64,000 bases of DNA from the NCBI RefSeq assembly GCF_041052385.1, contig NZ_CP163439.1, positions 3,895,001 through 3,959,000 of the forward strand, read 5' to 3'. The notes below the pieces were generated by a model. That model was not told the DNA's origin. It saw only the letters and a list, made by a program, of their open reading frames with translations, and ran no database searches. This DNA is from Streptomyces sp. R28 (lineage in GTDB: Bacteria; Actinomycetota; Actinomycetes; Streptomycetales; Streptomycetaceae). Positions 1 to 8,716 of this stretch are shown here, one piece after another (position 1 is the stretch's first letter; each line of letters opens with the position of its first letter). A program made the position numbers and the translations under genes.

Positions 1-332
1 CCTGTGATGCCCTTCTCTCCGGCCAGATGCTCCGCGAGCCGCCGGGCCTCGGCGGCGACCGCGGGGTCGTCCACGGAGGCGCCACCCGCGTCCACGAGGA
101 GCAGGAGGTTGGGCTGGGAGGCGGGGAACTCGCGCTCCAGCGCCTTGGTCGCGTAGGTCGACTCGGCGTCCGGGTCCTCCCAGCCGCCGCTGCCCAGGCG
201 GTCGGCGACCCCGCTGCCCGCCAGCACGGCGAGCGCGGTGATCACCAGGGCCACCAGCAGCGACAACCGGGGGCGGGCGGTCACGAAGCGGGTCCAGCCT
301 CCGACTCGGGGCGGCCTGTTGACTTCGGTCAT
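1..332 (-). CDS. MMPL-family membrane transporter (5' part only, runs off left edge)
   Basis: Only the first 110 codons are in the window. The ATG complement is at 330-332. After a short cytoplasmic start there is one hydrophobic segment (about residues 23-45), then an extracytoplasmic stretch with the motif GGWEDPDAES. This resembles the first porter-domain segment of actinobacterial MMPL (RND-type) transporters, which export lipids or drugs by proton-motive force. The gene is transcribed away from a divergent TetR gene and shares with it a 160-bp control region containing two palindromes, so TetR control is likely. The substrate cannot be told from this fragment. The family call rests on a short N-terminus and is moderately certain. 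Confidence 0.65.
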   Translation of the reverse strand, partial: MTEVNRPPRVGGWTRFVTARPRLSLLVALVITALAVLAGSGVADRLGSGGWEDPDAESTYATKALEREFPASQPNLLLLVDAGGASVDDPAVAAEARRLAEHLAGEKGIT

Positions 333-408
333 TGTGCGGTGTCCCCTTCACCCTGATCCATGCTGTGTGCAGCAGGGCAGCACGGAGCCGTCACTGCCAT
401 AGACTGAC

Positions 409-461
409 AAACACGAGAGATCGCTCGCGTTTCTCCAGAATGCGAGCGACCGCTCGCGTTT
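409..461. promoter_or_regulatory. Twin TetR operator-like palindromes between MMPL and tetR
   Basis: Two related imperfect palindromes lie side by side. The first (409-432) has arms AAACxCGAG and CTCGxGTTT. The second (439-461) contains GCGAGC-GACC-GCTCGC at 442-457, followed by GTTTGTCA. They sit between the divergent transporter and tetR starts, where a local TetR repressor would bind. The palindromes are seen directly; assignment to this TetR is inference. Confidence 0.6.
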
Positions 462-493
462 GTCAATCGCGTTCGGAGAACTGGGGATAACGC

Positions 494-1153
494 GTGCCCG
501 CCAACCAGGAGAAGGACCAGCCGCGCCGGCGTCAGGCCCGCGGCGAGCGTCGTATCGCCCAGCTGCTCGAGGCGGCGGCCACCGTCTTCACCACCACCGG
601 CTACACGGCCGCCAGCACCAACGCCATCGCCCGCGAGGCGGGCGTCTCGCCGGGCACGCTGTACCAGTTCTTCCCGAACAAGGAGGCGATCGCCATCGAG
701 CTCGGCGATCGGCTCATCCACGAGATGCGCGAGACATACGGCGAGGCACTCGCCCCGGTCGACCCCACGACACCCCTGGAGGAGGCCGTCGGCTCGGCCG
801 TCGACCGGTTCATCGCCTTCAACTGCGAGCACCCGGTGTTCTTCGCACTGATGCACGGCCCCGACATCCCCGGCCGCATCGCCGAGGAGCATGACGCCCT
901 GCACGCGACCCTGCTGTCCCGGATCGACAGCCTGCTCGCCTCACTCCTGCCCGACACCACCCCGGCCGACCTCACCCGCACCGCCCACATGTGCCTGGGC
1001 CTGTACAAGGCGGGTCTGGAGCTGGTTCTCGCCCACGAGGGGGCCGAGCGCGAGGCCTACGTCCAGGAGCTGAAGAACGCCCTGTTCCGTTACCTGGACC
1101 CGCTGGTGGGCACCCGACTCGGGCGCCGCGACACGATGCGAACCACACCATGA
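494..1153 (+). CDS. TetR/AcrR-family transcriptional regulator
   Basis: A 219-residue protein with an N-terminal TetR helix-turn-helix (about residues 18-64, including AREAGVSPGTLYQFFPNKEA), followed by an all-helical ligand-binding and dimerisation domain of normal length. The GTG at 494 follows GGAGAACTGGGGA and is the first start in frame. The gene is divergent from an MMPL transporter, the usual layout for a repressor that controls an exporter and itself. Two palindromes in the shared intergenic region fit this. The ligand is unknown. Confidence 0.9.
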   Translation: MPANQEKDQPRRRQARGERRIAQLLEAAATVFTTTGYTAASTNAIAREAGVSPGTLYQFFPNKEAIAIELGDRLIHEMRETYGEALAPVDPTTPLEEAVGSAVDRFIAFNCEHPVFFALMHGPDIPGRIAEEHDALHATLLSRIDSLLASLLPDTTPADLTRTAHMCLGLYKAGLELVLAHEGAEREAYVQELKNALFRYLDPLVGTRLGRRDTMRTTP

Positions 1154-1315
1154 CGCACACCTGATACAAGGTGCGCACAAATCAGCTCCCGGGTCCGGGA
1201 AGCCCCGCGGTGATCCACCCTCCACCGCCCGCCGCAGCCCCACATCCCCGGACGGCGAAGCCGCGGCGCACTGACGTTCACCCGACTCCGGCAGGCGCCC
1301 ACCCCTCTTGGAGAA

Positions 1316-1332
1316 ATACCCCGTAGGGGTAT
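1316..1332. promoter_or_regulatory. CsoR-type copper operator upstream of copZ
   Basis: A 17-bp perfect palindrome, ATACCCC-GTA-GGGGTAT, ends 64 bp before the copZ ATG. The TACCCC/GGGGTA arms match operators of the copper-sensing repressor CsoR known upstream of actinobacterial copZA operons. Copper binding to CsoR would release the operator. No csoR gene is seen in this window. Confidence 0.8.
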
Positions 1333-1396
1333 ACCGTGACGGTAGAGGGACCCCGCGGGTCCCGACAGCCCCACATGCCTCGACGAGGAGAACGAC

Positions 1397-1636
1397 ATGA
1401 CCGCCCAGACCGACACCCCGGGTTCCGTCACCGCCGTCTACAAGGTGAGCGGCATGAGCTGCGGGCACTGCGAGGGCGCCGTCTCCGGCGAGATCTCCGA
1501 GCTCCCCGGTGTCAGCTCGGTGAAGGCCGTCGCGGCGACCGGCGAGGTCACCGTCGTCTCCGCGGCCCCGCTGGACGAGGAAGCCGTACGCGCCGCCGTC
1601 GACGAGGCCGGCTTCGAACTGGTCGCCAAGGTCTGA
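1397..1636 (+). CDS. copZ: CopZ-like copper chaperone (HMA domain)
   Basis: A 79-residue single heavy-metal-associated domain. The metal-binding motif GMSCGHC is near residues 20-26, and the whole protein has the ferredoxin-like HMA length. It should carry Cu(I) in the cytosol and hand it to the P-type ATPase encoded 8 bp downstream. The ATG at 1397 follows GACGAGGAGAACGAC, a good ribosome binding site. Together with copA and the upstream CsoR-type operator it forms a copper-efflux operon. The fold is certain; copper specificity is inferred from context. Confidence 0.9.
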   Translation: MTAQTDTPGSVTAVYKVSGMSCGHCEGAVSGEISELPGVSSVKAVAATGEVTVVSAAPLDEEAVRAAVDEAGFELVAKV

Positions 1637-1644
1637 GCCTGGCC

Positions 1645-3900
1645 ATGACCCGCACCACCGACGAACCACCGATAGCCGAGACGGCCGACACGACCAGCGC
1701 GCCCGGCACCTCCGAAGTGGAGCTGCTCGTAGGCGGGATGACCTGCGCCTCCTGCGCGGCCCGCGTCGAGAAGAAGCTCAACCGCATGGACGGCGTGAGC
1801 GCCACGGTGAACTACGCGACGGAGAAGGCGAAGGTCAGCTACCCCGCGGGCGTCCAGGTCGCCGACCTGATCGCCACCGTGGTGAAGACGGGCTACACCG
1901 CCGCGGAGCCCGCCCCTGCGCAACCCGCGCCGCAGGCGGCCGAGGAAGACCCCGAGCTGACCGGCTGCCGCCGGCGCCTCACCGTCTCCGCGCTGCTCGC
2001 CGTGCCCGTCATCGTGCTGTCGATGATCCCGGCCCTGCAGTTCGACAACTGGCAGTGGCTCGCGCTCGCCCTGGCCTCACCGGTCGTCGTCTGGGGCGGC
2101 CTGCCCTTCCACCGGGCCGCGTTCACCAACGCCCGGCACGGCGCGGCGACCATGGACACGCTGATCTCGATGGGCACGCTGGCCGCGTTCGGCTGGTCCC
2201 TGTGGGCGCTGTTCCTCGGCGACGCGGGCATGAGCGGCATGCGTGACGACTTCGAGTTCACGGTCGCGCGCGTGGACGGCTCCTCGCAGATCTACCTCGA
2301 AGTGGCTTCCGGGGTCGTCACCTTCATCCTCCTCGGCCGCTATCTGGAGGCTCGCGCCAAGCGCCGCGCGGGCGCCGCGCTGCGGGCGCTGATGGAACTG
2401 GGCGCGAAGGACGTGTCCGTGCTGCGGGACGGCCGCGAGACGCGCGTCCCCGTGGACCGGCTGGCCGTCGGCGACCGGTTCGTCGTACGGCCCGGCGAGA
2501 AGATCGCCACCGACGGCACCGTCGCCGAAGGCACCTCCGCGGTGGACGCGGCCATGCTGACCGGCGAGTCGGTGCCGGTGGACGTGACGGTCGGGGACGC
2601 GGTCACCGGTGCGACGGTCAACGCGGGCGGACGGCTCGTCGTCGAGGCGACCCGGATCGGCGCCGACACCCGGCTCGCGCGGATGGCGAAGCTGGTGGAG
2701 GACGCGCAGAACGGCAAGGCCGAGGTGCAGCGGCTCGCCGACCGGATCTCCGCGGTCTTCGTGCCGACGGTCATCGTCCTCGCGGTCGCCACCTTCGGAA
2801 CATGGCTCGGCGTCACCGGCGACACGGTCGCCGCGTTCACCGCCGCCGTCGCGGTCCTGATCATCGCCTGCCCGTGCGCACTGGGCCTGGCGACTCCCAC
2901 GGCCCTCATGGTCGGCACCGGACGCGGGGCGCAGCTCGGCATCCTCATCAAGGGCCCCGAGGTACTGGAGTCCACGCGCCGGGTCGACACCGTCGTCCTG
3001 GACAAGACCGGCACGGTCACCACCGGTCGCATGACCCTTCAGAAGGTGTACGCGGCCGAGGGCGAGGACGAGGAACAGGTGCTGCGCCTCGCGGGCGCCG
3101 TCGAGCACGCCTCCGAGCATCCCGTCGCCCGGGCGGTGGCCCTGGGCGCGGAGGAGCGGGTCGGGCGGCTGCCGGAGGTCACGGGCTTCGAGAACGTACC
3201 CGGGCGGGGCGTGCACGGGCGCGTGGAGGGCCGTGACGTGGCCGTGGGGCGCCTTTTCGACGCGCTGCCCAGCGGGCTCGCCCGCGCCAAGGAAGAGGCC
3301 GAGAGGGACGGTCGTACGGCCGTCGTGGTCGGGTGGGACGGAGTGGCACGCGGTGTCGTCGCCGTCGCGGACGCGGTGAAGGAGTCCAGCGCCGAGGCGG
3401 TGCGCGAGCTGCGCGCGCTGGGGCTCGCTCCGGTGCTGCTGACCGGGGACAACCGGGCGGTCGCCGAAGCGGTGGCGGACGCGGTCGGTATCGATCAGGT
3501 GATCGCGGAGGTCCTGCCCGAGGAGAAGGTCGAAGCCCTACGGCGACTGCAGCGCGAGGGGCGGTGCGTCGCCATGGTCGGTGACGGCGTCAACGACGCG
3601 GCCGCGCTCGCCACCGCCGATCTGGGTCTCGCCATGGGCACCGGGACTGACGCGGCGATCGAGGCGGGCGATCTGACGCTGGTGCGCGGGGATCTGCGGG
3701 TGGCGGCGGACGCCATCCGGCTGTCCCGGAAGACGCTCGCCACGATCAAGGGCAACCTCGTGTGGGCCTTCGGGTACAACGTCGCGGCGTTGCCGCTGGC
3801 CGCGGCGGGGTTGTTGAACCCGATGATCGCCGGTGCCGCGATGGCCTTCTCGTCGGTGTTCGTGGTGACGAACAGCCTGCGGCTGCGGACGTTCCGGTGA
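1645..3900 (+). CDS. copA: Copper-exporting P1B-type ATPase CopA
   Basis: A 751-residue heavy-metal P-type ATPase. In order it shows an N-terminal HMA domain with GMTCASC (C34, C37), membrane helices, the actuator motif TGES (306-309), the ion-site CPC motif (409-411) typical of Cu(I) pumps, the phosphorylation motif DKTGT (D453), SEHP in the nucleotide domain, GDGVND near residue 645, and two last helices with YN and MxxSS-type residues. It exports Cu(I) at the cost of ATP. The frame is open further upstream, but ATG 1645, just after copZ, gives a standard N-terminus; the upstream extension would overlap copZ. Confidence 0.95.
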   Translation: MTRTTDEPPIAETADTTSAPGTSEVELLVGGMTCASCAARVEKKLNRMDGVSATVNYATEKAKVSYPAGVQVADLIATVVKTGYTAAEPAPAQPAPQAAEEDPELTGCRRRLTVSALLAVPVIVLSMIPALQFDNWQWLALALASPVVVWGGLPFHRAAFTNARHGAATMDTLISMGTLAAFGWSLWALFLGDAGMSGMRDDFEFTVARVDGSSQIYLEVASGVVTFILLGRYLEARAKRRAGAALRALMELGAKDVSVLRDGRETRVPVDRLAVGDRFVVRPGEKIATDGTVAEGTSAVDAAMLTGESVPVDVTVGDAVTGATVNAGGRLVVEATRIGADTRLARMAKLVEDAQNGKAEVQRLADRISAVFVPTVIVLAVATFGTWLGVTGDTVAAFTAAVAVLIIACPCALGLATPTALMVGTGRGAQLGILIKGPEVLESTRRVDTVVLDKTGTVTTGRMTLQKVYAAEGEDEEQVLRLAGAVEHASEHPVARAVALGAEERVGRLPEVTGFENVPGRGVHGRVEGRDVAVGRLFDALPSGLARAKEEAERDGRTAVVVGWDGVARGVVAVADAVKESSAEAVRELRALGLAPVLLTGDNRAVAEAVADAVGIDQVIAEVLPEEKVEALRRLQREGRCVAMVGDGVNDAAALATADLGLAMGTGTDAAIEAGDLTLVRGDLRVAADAIRLSRKTLATIKGNLVWAFGYNVAALPLAAAGLLNPMIAGAAMAFSSVFVVTNSLRLRTFR

Positions 3901-4104
3901 ATTCGTAGTAAGAACCCCACTGGGACCCTCTGGAGTCCGACGCCCAGCTCACATAAGCTCTTCACAAGGCTCACGCATCATCCTTACGCTTGGGTCCCGA
4001 TCGCCATATCGGGGCTCTTGCGCATCTAACGGACATATGCAAGAGACGCAGATCACAGTGGCGTGAACGTAACCATCGAAGGGGTTCGAAGGTCTAAGTT
4101 GACG

Positions 4105-4172
4105 ATGTCAGGCAGCGTCTTGGGGGGCGCTTACTGGCATCTGAGGATGTCTTGGGGGACTTCCTCAGAGTT
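4105..4172 (-). ncRNA. Candidate 6C small RNA (two C-loop hairpins)
   Basis: Read on the minus strand, two hairpins follow each other. The first (4141-4168) has a 7-bp stem CTGAGGA/TCCTCAG, an A-A mismatch, an inner GTC/GAC stem and a C-rich loop. The second (about 4111-4134) has AGCG/CGCT closing a loop that starts with six C. Both loops share CCCCCAAGAC. Two adjacent hairpins with runs of C in the loops define the actinobacterial 6C RNA class, known in Streptomyces and as 6C/B11 in M. tuberculosis, where the C-rich loops pair with target mRNAs. Its promoter would lie right of 4175. The exact ends are not visible, and one loop has five rather than six C. Confidence 0.6.
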
Positions 4173-4369
4173 GCGTTGCCGGGGCACGCACTTCGGGAAG
4201 CTTTGAGCGGCCCTCCCGAGTGTGCGCTGTCCCGGCAGACCGCACACACATGAGTACGGCGAGTTTTGCTCGTTCTGCTCAACGGCAGTACCGAAAGACA
4301 GCGATTTCAGGCGCTGCGCTCTCAGACGCCCGGCCGGATCCCGTGGGGGGAATCCGCACCGGGACATGG

Positions 4370-4420
4370 GAAGGCGCCCTGGACGTCGGCCCGTGGGGGG
4401 ACCGCCGCCAGGGCGCCTTC
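4370..4420. terminator. Strong hairpin, likely terminator serving citA
   Basis: Perfect 13-bp arms GAAGGCGCCCTGG (4370-4382) and CCAGGGCGCCTTC (4408-4420) with a 25-nt loop. There is no long T-run, which is usual in Streptomyces. It lies about 290 bp past the citA stop and could act in both directions, insulating citA from the region to its left. Confidence 0.6.
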
Positions 4421-4522
4421 TGTTATCCGCTGTCCGCGCATATCCGCGGGCCGCACATACACAAGAGCCCCACACCCGGCCGAAGCCGTGCGCAGGGCTC
4501 TGTACCCGAGACCCGAGTGACA

Positions 4523-4592
4523 GGACACCGGCACCCCGGGGCTCCTCACCGGGCAGATGTCAGCGCTCCTCGCCACAGCGAAGTCGCGCCCG
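4523..4592 (-). pseudogene. Degenerate duplicate of the citA 3' end
   Basis: This 70-bp stretch matches 4674-4743, which spans the last codons, the stop and the first 3' bases of citA. Identity is about 80-85% with two small gaps. Shared blocks include GGACACCGGCA, TGTCAGCGCTCCTCG and CGAAGTCGCGC. The remnant still reads out an EER-stop end in the citA sense. It looks like an old local duplication or the tail of a lost citA paralogue. Confidence 0.65.
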
Positions 4593-4709
4593 ACCCGTAT
4601 GCCTGAGGCCATACCGACCCGGCCGAGAAGCAGGGCGGGGGTTCCCGAAAACGCGGGGACGACCCCACCCACGGGACACCGGCAACCCGGCGCCCCTCAC
4701 CGGCAGGTG

Positions 4710-5999
4710 TCAGCGCTCCTCGACCGGAACGAAGTCGCGCTCGACGACGCCCGTGTAGATCTGGCGCGGGCGGCCGATGCGGGAACCCGGCTCCTTGATC
4801 ATCTCGTGCCACTGGGCGATCCACCCCGGGAGGCGACCGAGGGCGAACAGGACCGTGAACATCTCGGTCGGGAAGCCCATGGCCCGGTAGATCAGGCCGG
4901 TGTAGAAGTCGACGTTCGGGTAGAGGCTGCGCGAGACGAAGTAGTCGTCGGAGAGCGCGTGCTCCTCCAGCTTCAGGGCGATGTCCAGCAGCTCGTCGGA
5001 CTTGCCGAGGGCCGACAGGACGTCGTGCGCGGCGGCCTTGATGATCTTGGCGCGCGGGTCGAAGTTCTTGTAGACCCGGTGGCCGAAGCCCATCAGGCGG
5101 ACGCCGTCCTCCTTGTTCTTCACCTTGCGGATGAAGGAGTCGACGTCGCCGCCGGAGGCCTGGATGCCCTCGAGCATCTCCAGGACGGACTGGTTGGCGC
5201 CGCCGTGCAGCGGGCCCCAGAGGGCGGAGATGCCGGCCGAGATCGACGCGAACATGTTCGCCTGGGACGAACCGACCAGGCGGACCGTGGACGTCGAACA
5301 GTTCTGCTCGTGGTCCGCGTGCAGGATCAGCAGCTTGTCGAGGGCGGAGACGACGACCGGGTCGAGCTCGTACTCCTGCGCCGGCACCGAGAAGGTCATG
5401 CGCAGGAAGTTCTCGACGTAGCCGAGGTCGTTGCGCGGGTAGACGAACGGGTGGCCGATCGACTTCTTGTACGCGTACGCGGCGATCGTCGGGAGCTTGG
5501 CGAGCAGGCGGATCGTCGAGAGGTTGCGCTGCGTCTCGTCGAACGGGTTGTGGCTGTCCTGGTAGAACGTGGACAGCGCGGAGACGACCGACGACAGCAT
5601 GGCCATCGGGTGGGCGTCGCGCGGGAAGCCCTTGTAGAAGTTCTTGACGTCCTCGTGCAGCAGGGTGTGCTGCGTGATCTCGTTCTTGAAGGTCGAGAGC
5701 TCGTCGACGGTCGGCAGCTCACCGTTGATCAGCAGGTAGGCCACCTCCAGGAAGGTGGAGCGCTCGGCCAGCTGCTCGATCGGGTAGCCGCGGTAGCGGA
5801 GGATGCCCGCCTCGCCGTCGAGGTAGGTGACGGCGGATTTATAGGCGGCGGTGTTGCCGTAGCCGCTGTCCAGCGTCACCAGACCGGTCTGGGCGCGGAG
5901 CTTGCCGATGTCGAAGCCCTTGTCGCCGACGGTGCTGTCAATCACCGGGTAGGTGTACTCGCCGTCGCCGTACCGCAGTACTACAGAGTTGTCGCTCAC
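4710..5999 (-). CDS. citA: Citrate synthase (type II)
   Basis: A 429-residue citrate synthase that condenses oxaloacetate with acetyl-CoA in the TCA cycle. The citrate synthase signature region GFGHRVYKNFDPRA carries one catalytic histidine, LHADHEQNCSTSTVR and GPLHGGAN carry the others, and the aspartate lies in NVDFYTGLIY. The N-terminal extension of about 40 residues (GDGEYTYPVIDST) is typical of NADH-sensitive hexameric type II enzymes. I chose GTG 5999 because AGGGAAG precedes it closely and it gives the length I recall for Streptomyces CitA. A GTG four codons earlier (6011) lacks a good site. The gene is monocistronic, with its 3' end partly duplicated downstream. Confidence 0.95.
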   Translation of the reverse strand: MSDNSVVLRYGDGEYTYPVIDSTVGDKGFDIGKLRAQTGLVTLDSGYGNTAAYKSAVTYLDGEAGILRYRGYPIEQLAERSTFLEVAYLLINGELPTVDELSTFKNEITQHTLLHEDVKNFYKGFPRDAHPMAMLSSVVSALSTFYQDSHNPFDETQRNLSTIRLLAKLPTIAAYAYKKSIGHPFVYPRNDLGYVENFLRMTFSVPAQEYELDPVVVSALDKLLILHADHEQNCSTSTVRLVGSSQANMFASISAGISALWGPLHGGANQSVLEMLEGIQASGGDVDSFIRKVKNKEDGVRLMGFGHRVYKNFDPRAKIIKAAAHDVLSALGKSDELLDIALKLEEHALSDDYFVSRSLYPNVDFYTGLIYRAMGFPTEMFTVLFALGRLPGWIAQWHEMIKEPGSRIGRPRQIYTGVVERDFVPVEER

Positions 6000-6263
6000 G
6001 TCTTCCCTCACCGACGTTGTGCCTCATCTTCGAGGTTGCCCTGACTGTCTCTACCCTCCCCCATTCGGCTCAGGAGAGTGCACTCGGGGTCGACCATTGG
6101 GCCTATTGGCGGCACTGAGTGCCGCCAACTTGTCATCCTGCCCCCTGTTTTCCCCATCCGGAAGTGCTCTGTGACCTTCACGACTCATTTGATCGATCAT
6201 TTTTTTCGATGCCTCACGAATCGCCAGGTCAGGAGGGGGCCCTCCGGCGGGCCGGAGACAGGG

Positions 6264-8519
6264 TCAGGAGCCCGCGAGCCGGAAGTCGAGCGCCGTGCGG
6301 CGCCGCCCCGCCGACACCGTGCGCACCGCCTGGCCGATCGCCTTGCGTGAACCCACGAGGACGACCAGGCGCTTGGCGCGGGTCACCGCCGTGTACAGCA
6401 GGTTCCGCTGGAGCATCATCCACGCTCCGGTGGTGACCGGGATCACCACAGCGGGATATTCACTTCCCTGTGAACGGTGGATCGTCACCGCGTACGCATG
6501 CGCCAGTTCGTCCAGCTCATCGAATTCGTACGGAACCTCCTCGTCCTCGTCCGTCAGCACCGTGAGCCGCTGGTCGACCGGGTCGAGCGAGGTGACCACG
6601 CCCACGGTGCCGTTGAAGACACCGTTCTTCCCCTTCTCGTAATTGTTGCGAATCTGGGTGACCTTGTCGCCGACACGGAAGACCCGCCCGCCGAACCGCT
6701 TCTCCGCCAGATCGGGGCGCCCCGGCGTGATGGCCTGCTGGAGCAGGCCGTTGAGATGGCCCGCGCCGGCCGGCCCCCGGTGCATGGGGGCCAGCACCTG
6801 GACGTCCCGGCGCGGGTCGAGGCCGAACTTGGCCGGAATGCGGCGGGCCGCCACGTCCACCGTGAGCCGCCCGGCCTCCTCCGTGTCGTCCTCGACGAAG
6901 AGGAAGAAGTCCTTCATGCCGTCGGTCACCGGATGCTGCCCGGAGTTGATGCGGTGTGCGTTGGTCACGACGCCGGACTGCTGGGCCTGGCGGAAGACAC
7001 GGGTCAGGCGGACGGCGGGGATCGGGCCGCCGTCCGCCAGGAGGTCCCGGAGCACCTCCCCCGCACCGACGCTGGGCAGCTGGTCCACGTCCCCGACGAA
7101 GAGCAGATGCGCGCCCGGCGGTACGGCTTTGACCAGCTTGTTGGCGAGCAGCAGGTCCAGCATGGACGCCTCGTCGACCACCACCAGGTCGGCCTGGAGC
7201 GGGCGGTCCCTGTCGTACGCCGCGTCGCCGCCCGGCTTGAGCTCCAGGAGGCGGTGGACGGTGGAGGCCTCGGCGCCGGTGAGCTCGGCGAGGCGCTTGG
7301 CGGCGCGTCCCGTGGGGGCGGCCAGCACCACCCTGGCCTTCTTCGCGCGGGCCAGCTCCACGATCGAGCGGACCGTGAAGGACTTTCCGCAGCCGGGGCC
7401 ACCGGTGAGCACGGCGACCTTCTCGGTGAGCGCGAGGCGCACCGCCTGCTCCTGCTCGGGGGCGAGCTCGACGCCCGTACGGCCCTTGAGCCAGCCCAGC
7501 GCCTTGTCCCAGATCACGTCACGGAAGCCCGGCATCCGGTCCTCGCCGGTGCGCAGCAGGCGCAACAGCTGGGCGGAGAGGGAGAGTTCGGCCCGGTGGA
7601 AGGGGACGAGGTAGACGGCGGTCACGGGCTCCGAGTCGCCGTCGGGACCGGGCACCTTCTCCCGTACGACACCGGGGTCGCCGCCGTCCTCCGGGACCTG
7701 GGCCAGCTCCCCGAGGCACTCGATGACGAGCCCGGTGTCGACCTGGAGCAGCTTCACCGCGTCCGCGATCAACCGCTCCTCGGGGAGGTAGCAGTTGCCC
7801 TGGTCGGTGGCCTGCGACAGCGCGTACTGCAGGCCCGCCTTCACGCGCTCCGGGCTGTCGTGCGGGATGCCGACGGACTGGGCGATCTTGTCGGCGGTGA
7901 GGAAGCCGATGCCCCAGACGTCGGCCGCCAGCCGGTACGGCTGGTTCTTCACCACGGAGATCGAGGCGTCGCCGTACTTCTTGTAGATGCGCACCGCGAT
8001 CGACGTCGAGACCTCGACCGTCTGGAGGAAGAGCATGACCTCCTTGATCGCCTTCTGCTCGTCCCAGGCGTCGGCGATCTTCTTGGTCCGCTTGGGGCCG
8101 AGGCCGGGGACCTCGATGAGGCGCTTGGGCTCCTCCTCGATGATCTTCAGGGTGTCCAGGCCGAAGTGCTGGGTGATGCGGTCGGCGAAGACCGGGCCGA
8201 TGCCCTTGACCAGGCCGGAACCGAGGTAGCGGCGGATGCCCTGGACGGTGGCCGGGAGGACGGTGGTGTAGTTCTCCACGGTGAACTGCTTGCCGTACTG
8301 GGGATGGGAGCCCCAACGGCCCTCCATCCGCAGCGACTCGCCGACCTGGGCGCCGAGCAGCGCGCCGACGACCGTGAGGAGGTCGCCGCCGCCGCGTCCG
8401 GTGTCGACCCGGGCGACCGTGTAGCCGTTCTCCTCGTTGGCGTACGTGATGCGCTCCAGGACGGCTTCGAGTACGGCCAGTCGCCGCTCGCCCGTGGAGT
8501 TCCCCGCCTGGTTGGACAT
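6264..8519 (-). CDS. recD2: RecD2-like SF1B DNA helicase
   Basis: A 751-residue protein with the RecD2 layout. An N-terminal OB-like region is followed by helix-hairpin-helix elements (GIRRYLGSGLVKGIGPVFADRI-type sequence near residues 95-115, VPGLGPKR near 140), then a two-domain SF1 helicase. Walker A GGPGCGKS lies near residue 373, Walker B VVDEAS near 440, and motif VI-type VTRAKR near the end. RecD2 proteins unwind DNA 5' to 3' and act outside RecBCD in repair and replication-fork protection. The start is ATG 8519. A broken copy of its 5' third lies at about 9862-9980. Confidence 0.92.
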   Translation of the reverse strand: MSNQAGNSTGERRLAVLEAVLERITYANEENGYTVARVDTGRGGGDLLTVVGALLGAQVGESLRMEGRWGSHPQYGKQFTVENYTTVLPATVQGIRRYLGSGLVKGIGPVFADRITQHFGLDTLKIIEEEPKRLIEVPGLGPKRTKKIADAWDEQKAIKEVMLFLQTVEVSTSIAVRIYKKYGDASISVVKNQPYRLAADVWGIGFLTADKIAQSVGIPHDSPERVKAGLQYALSQATDQGNCYLPEERLIADAVKLLQVDTGLVIECLGELAQVPEDGGDPGVVREKVPGPDGDSEPVTAVYLVPFHRAELSLSAQLLRLLRTGEDRMPGFRDVIWDKALGWLKGRTGVELAPEQEQAVRLALTEKVAVLTGGPGCGKSFTVRSIVELARAKKARVVLAAPTGRAAKRLAELTGAEASTVHRLLELKPGGDAAYDRDRPLQADLVVVDEASMLDLLLANKLVKAVPPGAHLLFVGDVDQLPSVGAGEVLRDLLADGGPIPAVRLTRVFRQAQQSGVVTNAHRINSGQHPVTDGMKDFFLFVEDDTEEAGRLTVDVAARRIPAKFGLDPRRDVQVLAPMHRGPAGAGHLNGLLQQAITPGRPDLAEKRFGGRVFRVGDKVTQIRNNYEKGKNGVFNGTVGVVTSLDPVDQRLTVLTDEDEEVPYEFDELDELAHAYAVTIHRSQGSEYPAVVIPVTTGAWMMLQRNLLYTAVTRAKRLVVLVGSRKAIGQAVRTVSAGRRRTALDFRLAGS

Positions 8520-8675
8520 GATCCGACGCTACCGCCCGGGTCCGACAACGCGGGCAGCCTGTGGACACAGGAGGGACCGCCGGCCGTCGCCGGCGGCCGC
8601 CGCGCCCTCCGCCTGATCCTCGCCATGCACGGCCTCATCGGCCTCATCGGCCTCGTGGCCCCTCCGGGGCCGGTC

Positions 8676-8701
8676 GCCCCCTGACCTGCCGGTCAGGGGG
8701 C
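8676..8701. terminator. Terminator hairpin after the GH16 gene
   Basis: Perfect 11-bp arms GCCCCCTGACC (8676-8686) and GGTCAGGGGGC (8691-8701) with a 4-nt loop, 15 bp beyond the stop of the minus-strand GH16 gene. It separates that gene from recD2, which is transcribed in the same direction further left. Confidence 0.75.
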
Positions 8702-8716
8702 TTTGCCGGGTTCACC

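Larger units (their letters stand above)
3901..4709. other. Intergenic region between convergent copA and citA
   Basis: About 810 bp without a convincing protein gene. It holds a probable 6C RNA (about 4105-4172, minus strand), a strong hairpin terminator (4370-4420) and a degenerate copy of the citA 3' end (4523-4592). The part from 3901 to 4330 is visibly less GC-rich than its surroundings. Short ORFs here on both strands lack good starts and recognisable sequence. Confidence 0.6.

Noticed and set aside
1336..1644. N-terminal extension of CopA
   Set aside because: It overlaps copZ in another frame and is Arg/Gly/Pro-rich; ATG 1645 gives the normal CopA start.
4322..4672. 116-codon minus frame downstream of citA
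   Set aside because: It spans the terminator and the degenerate citA repeat and lacks a ribosome binding site.
6477..8684. 735-codon open frame opposite recD2
   Set aside because: Complementary-strand shadow; composition is typical of antisense frames in Streptomyces and shows no family motif.
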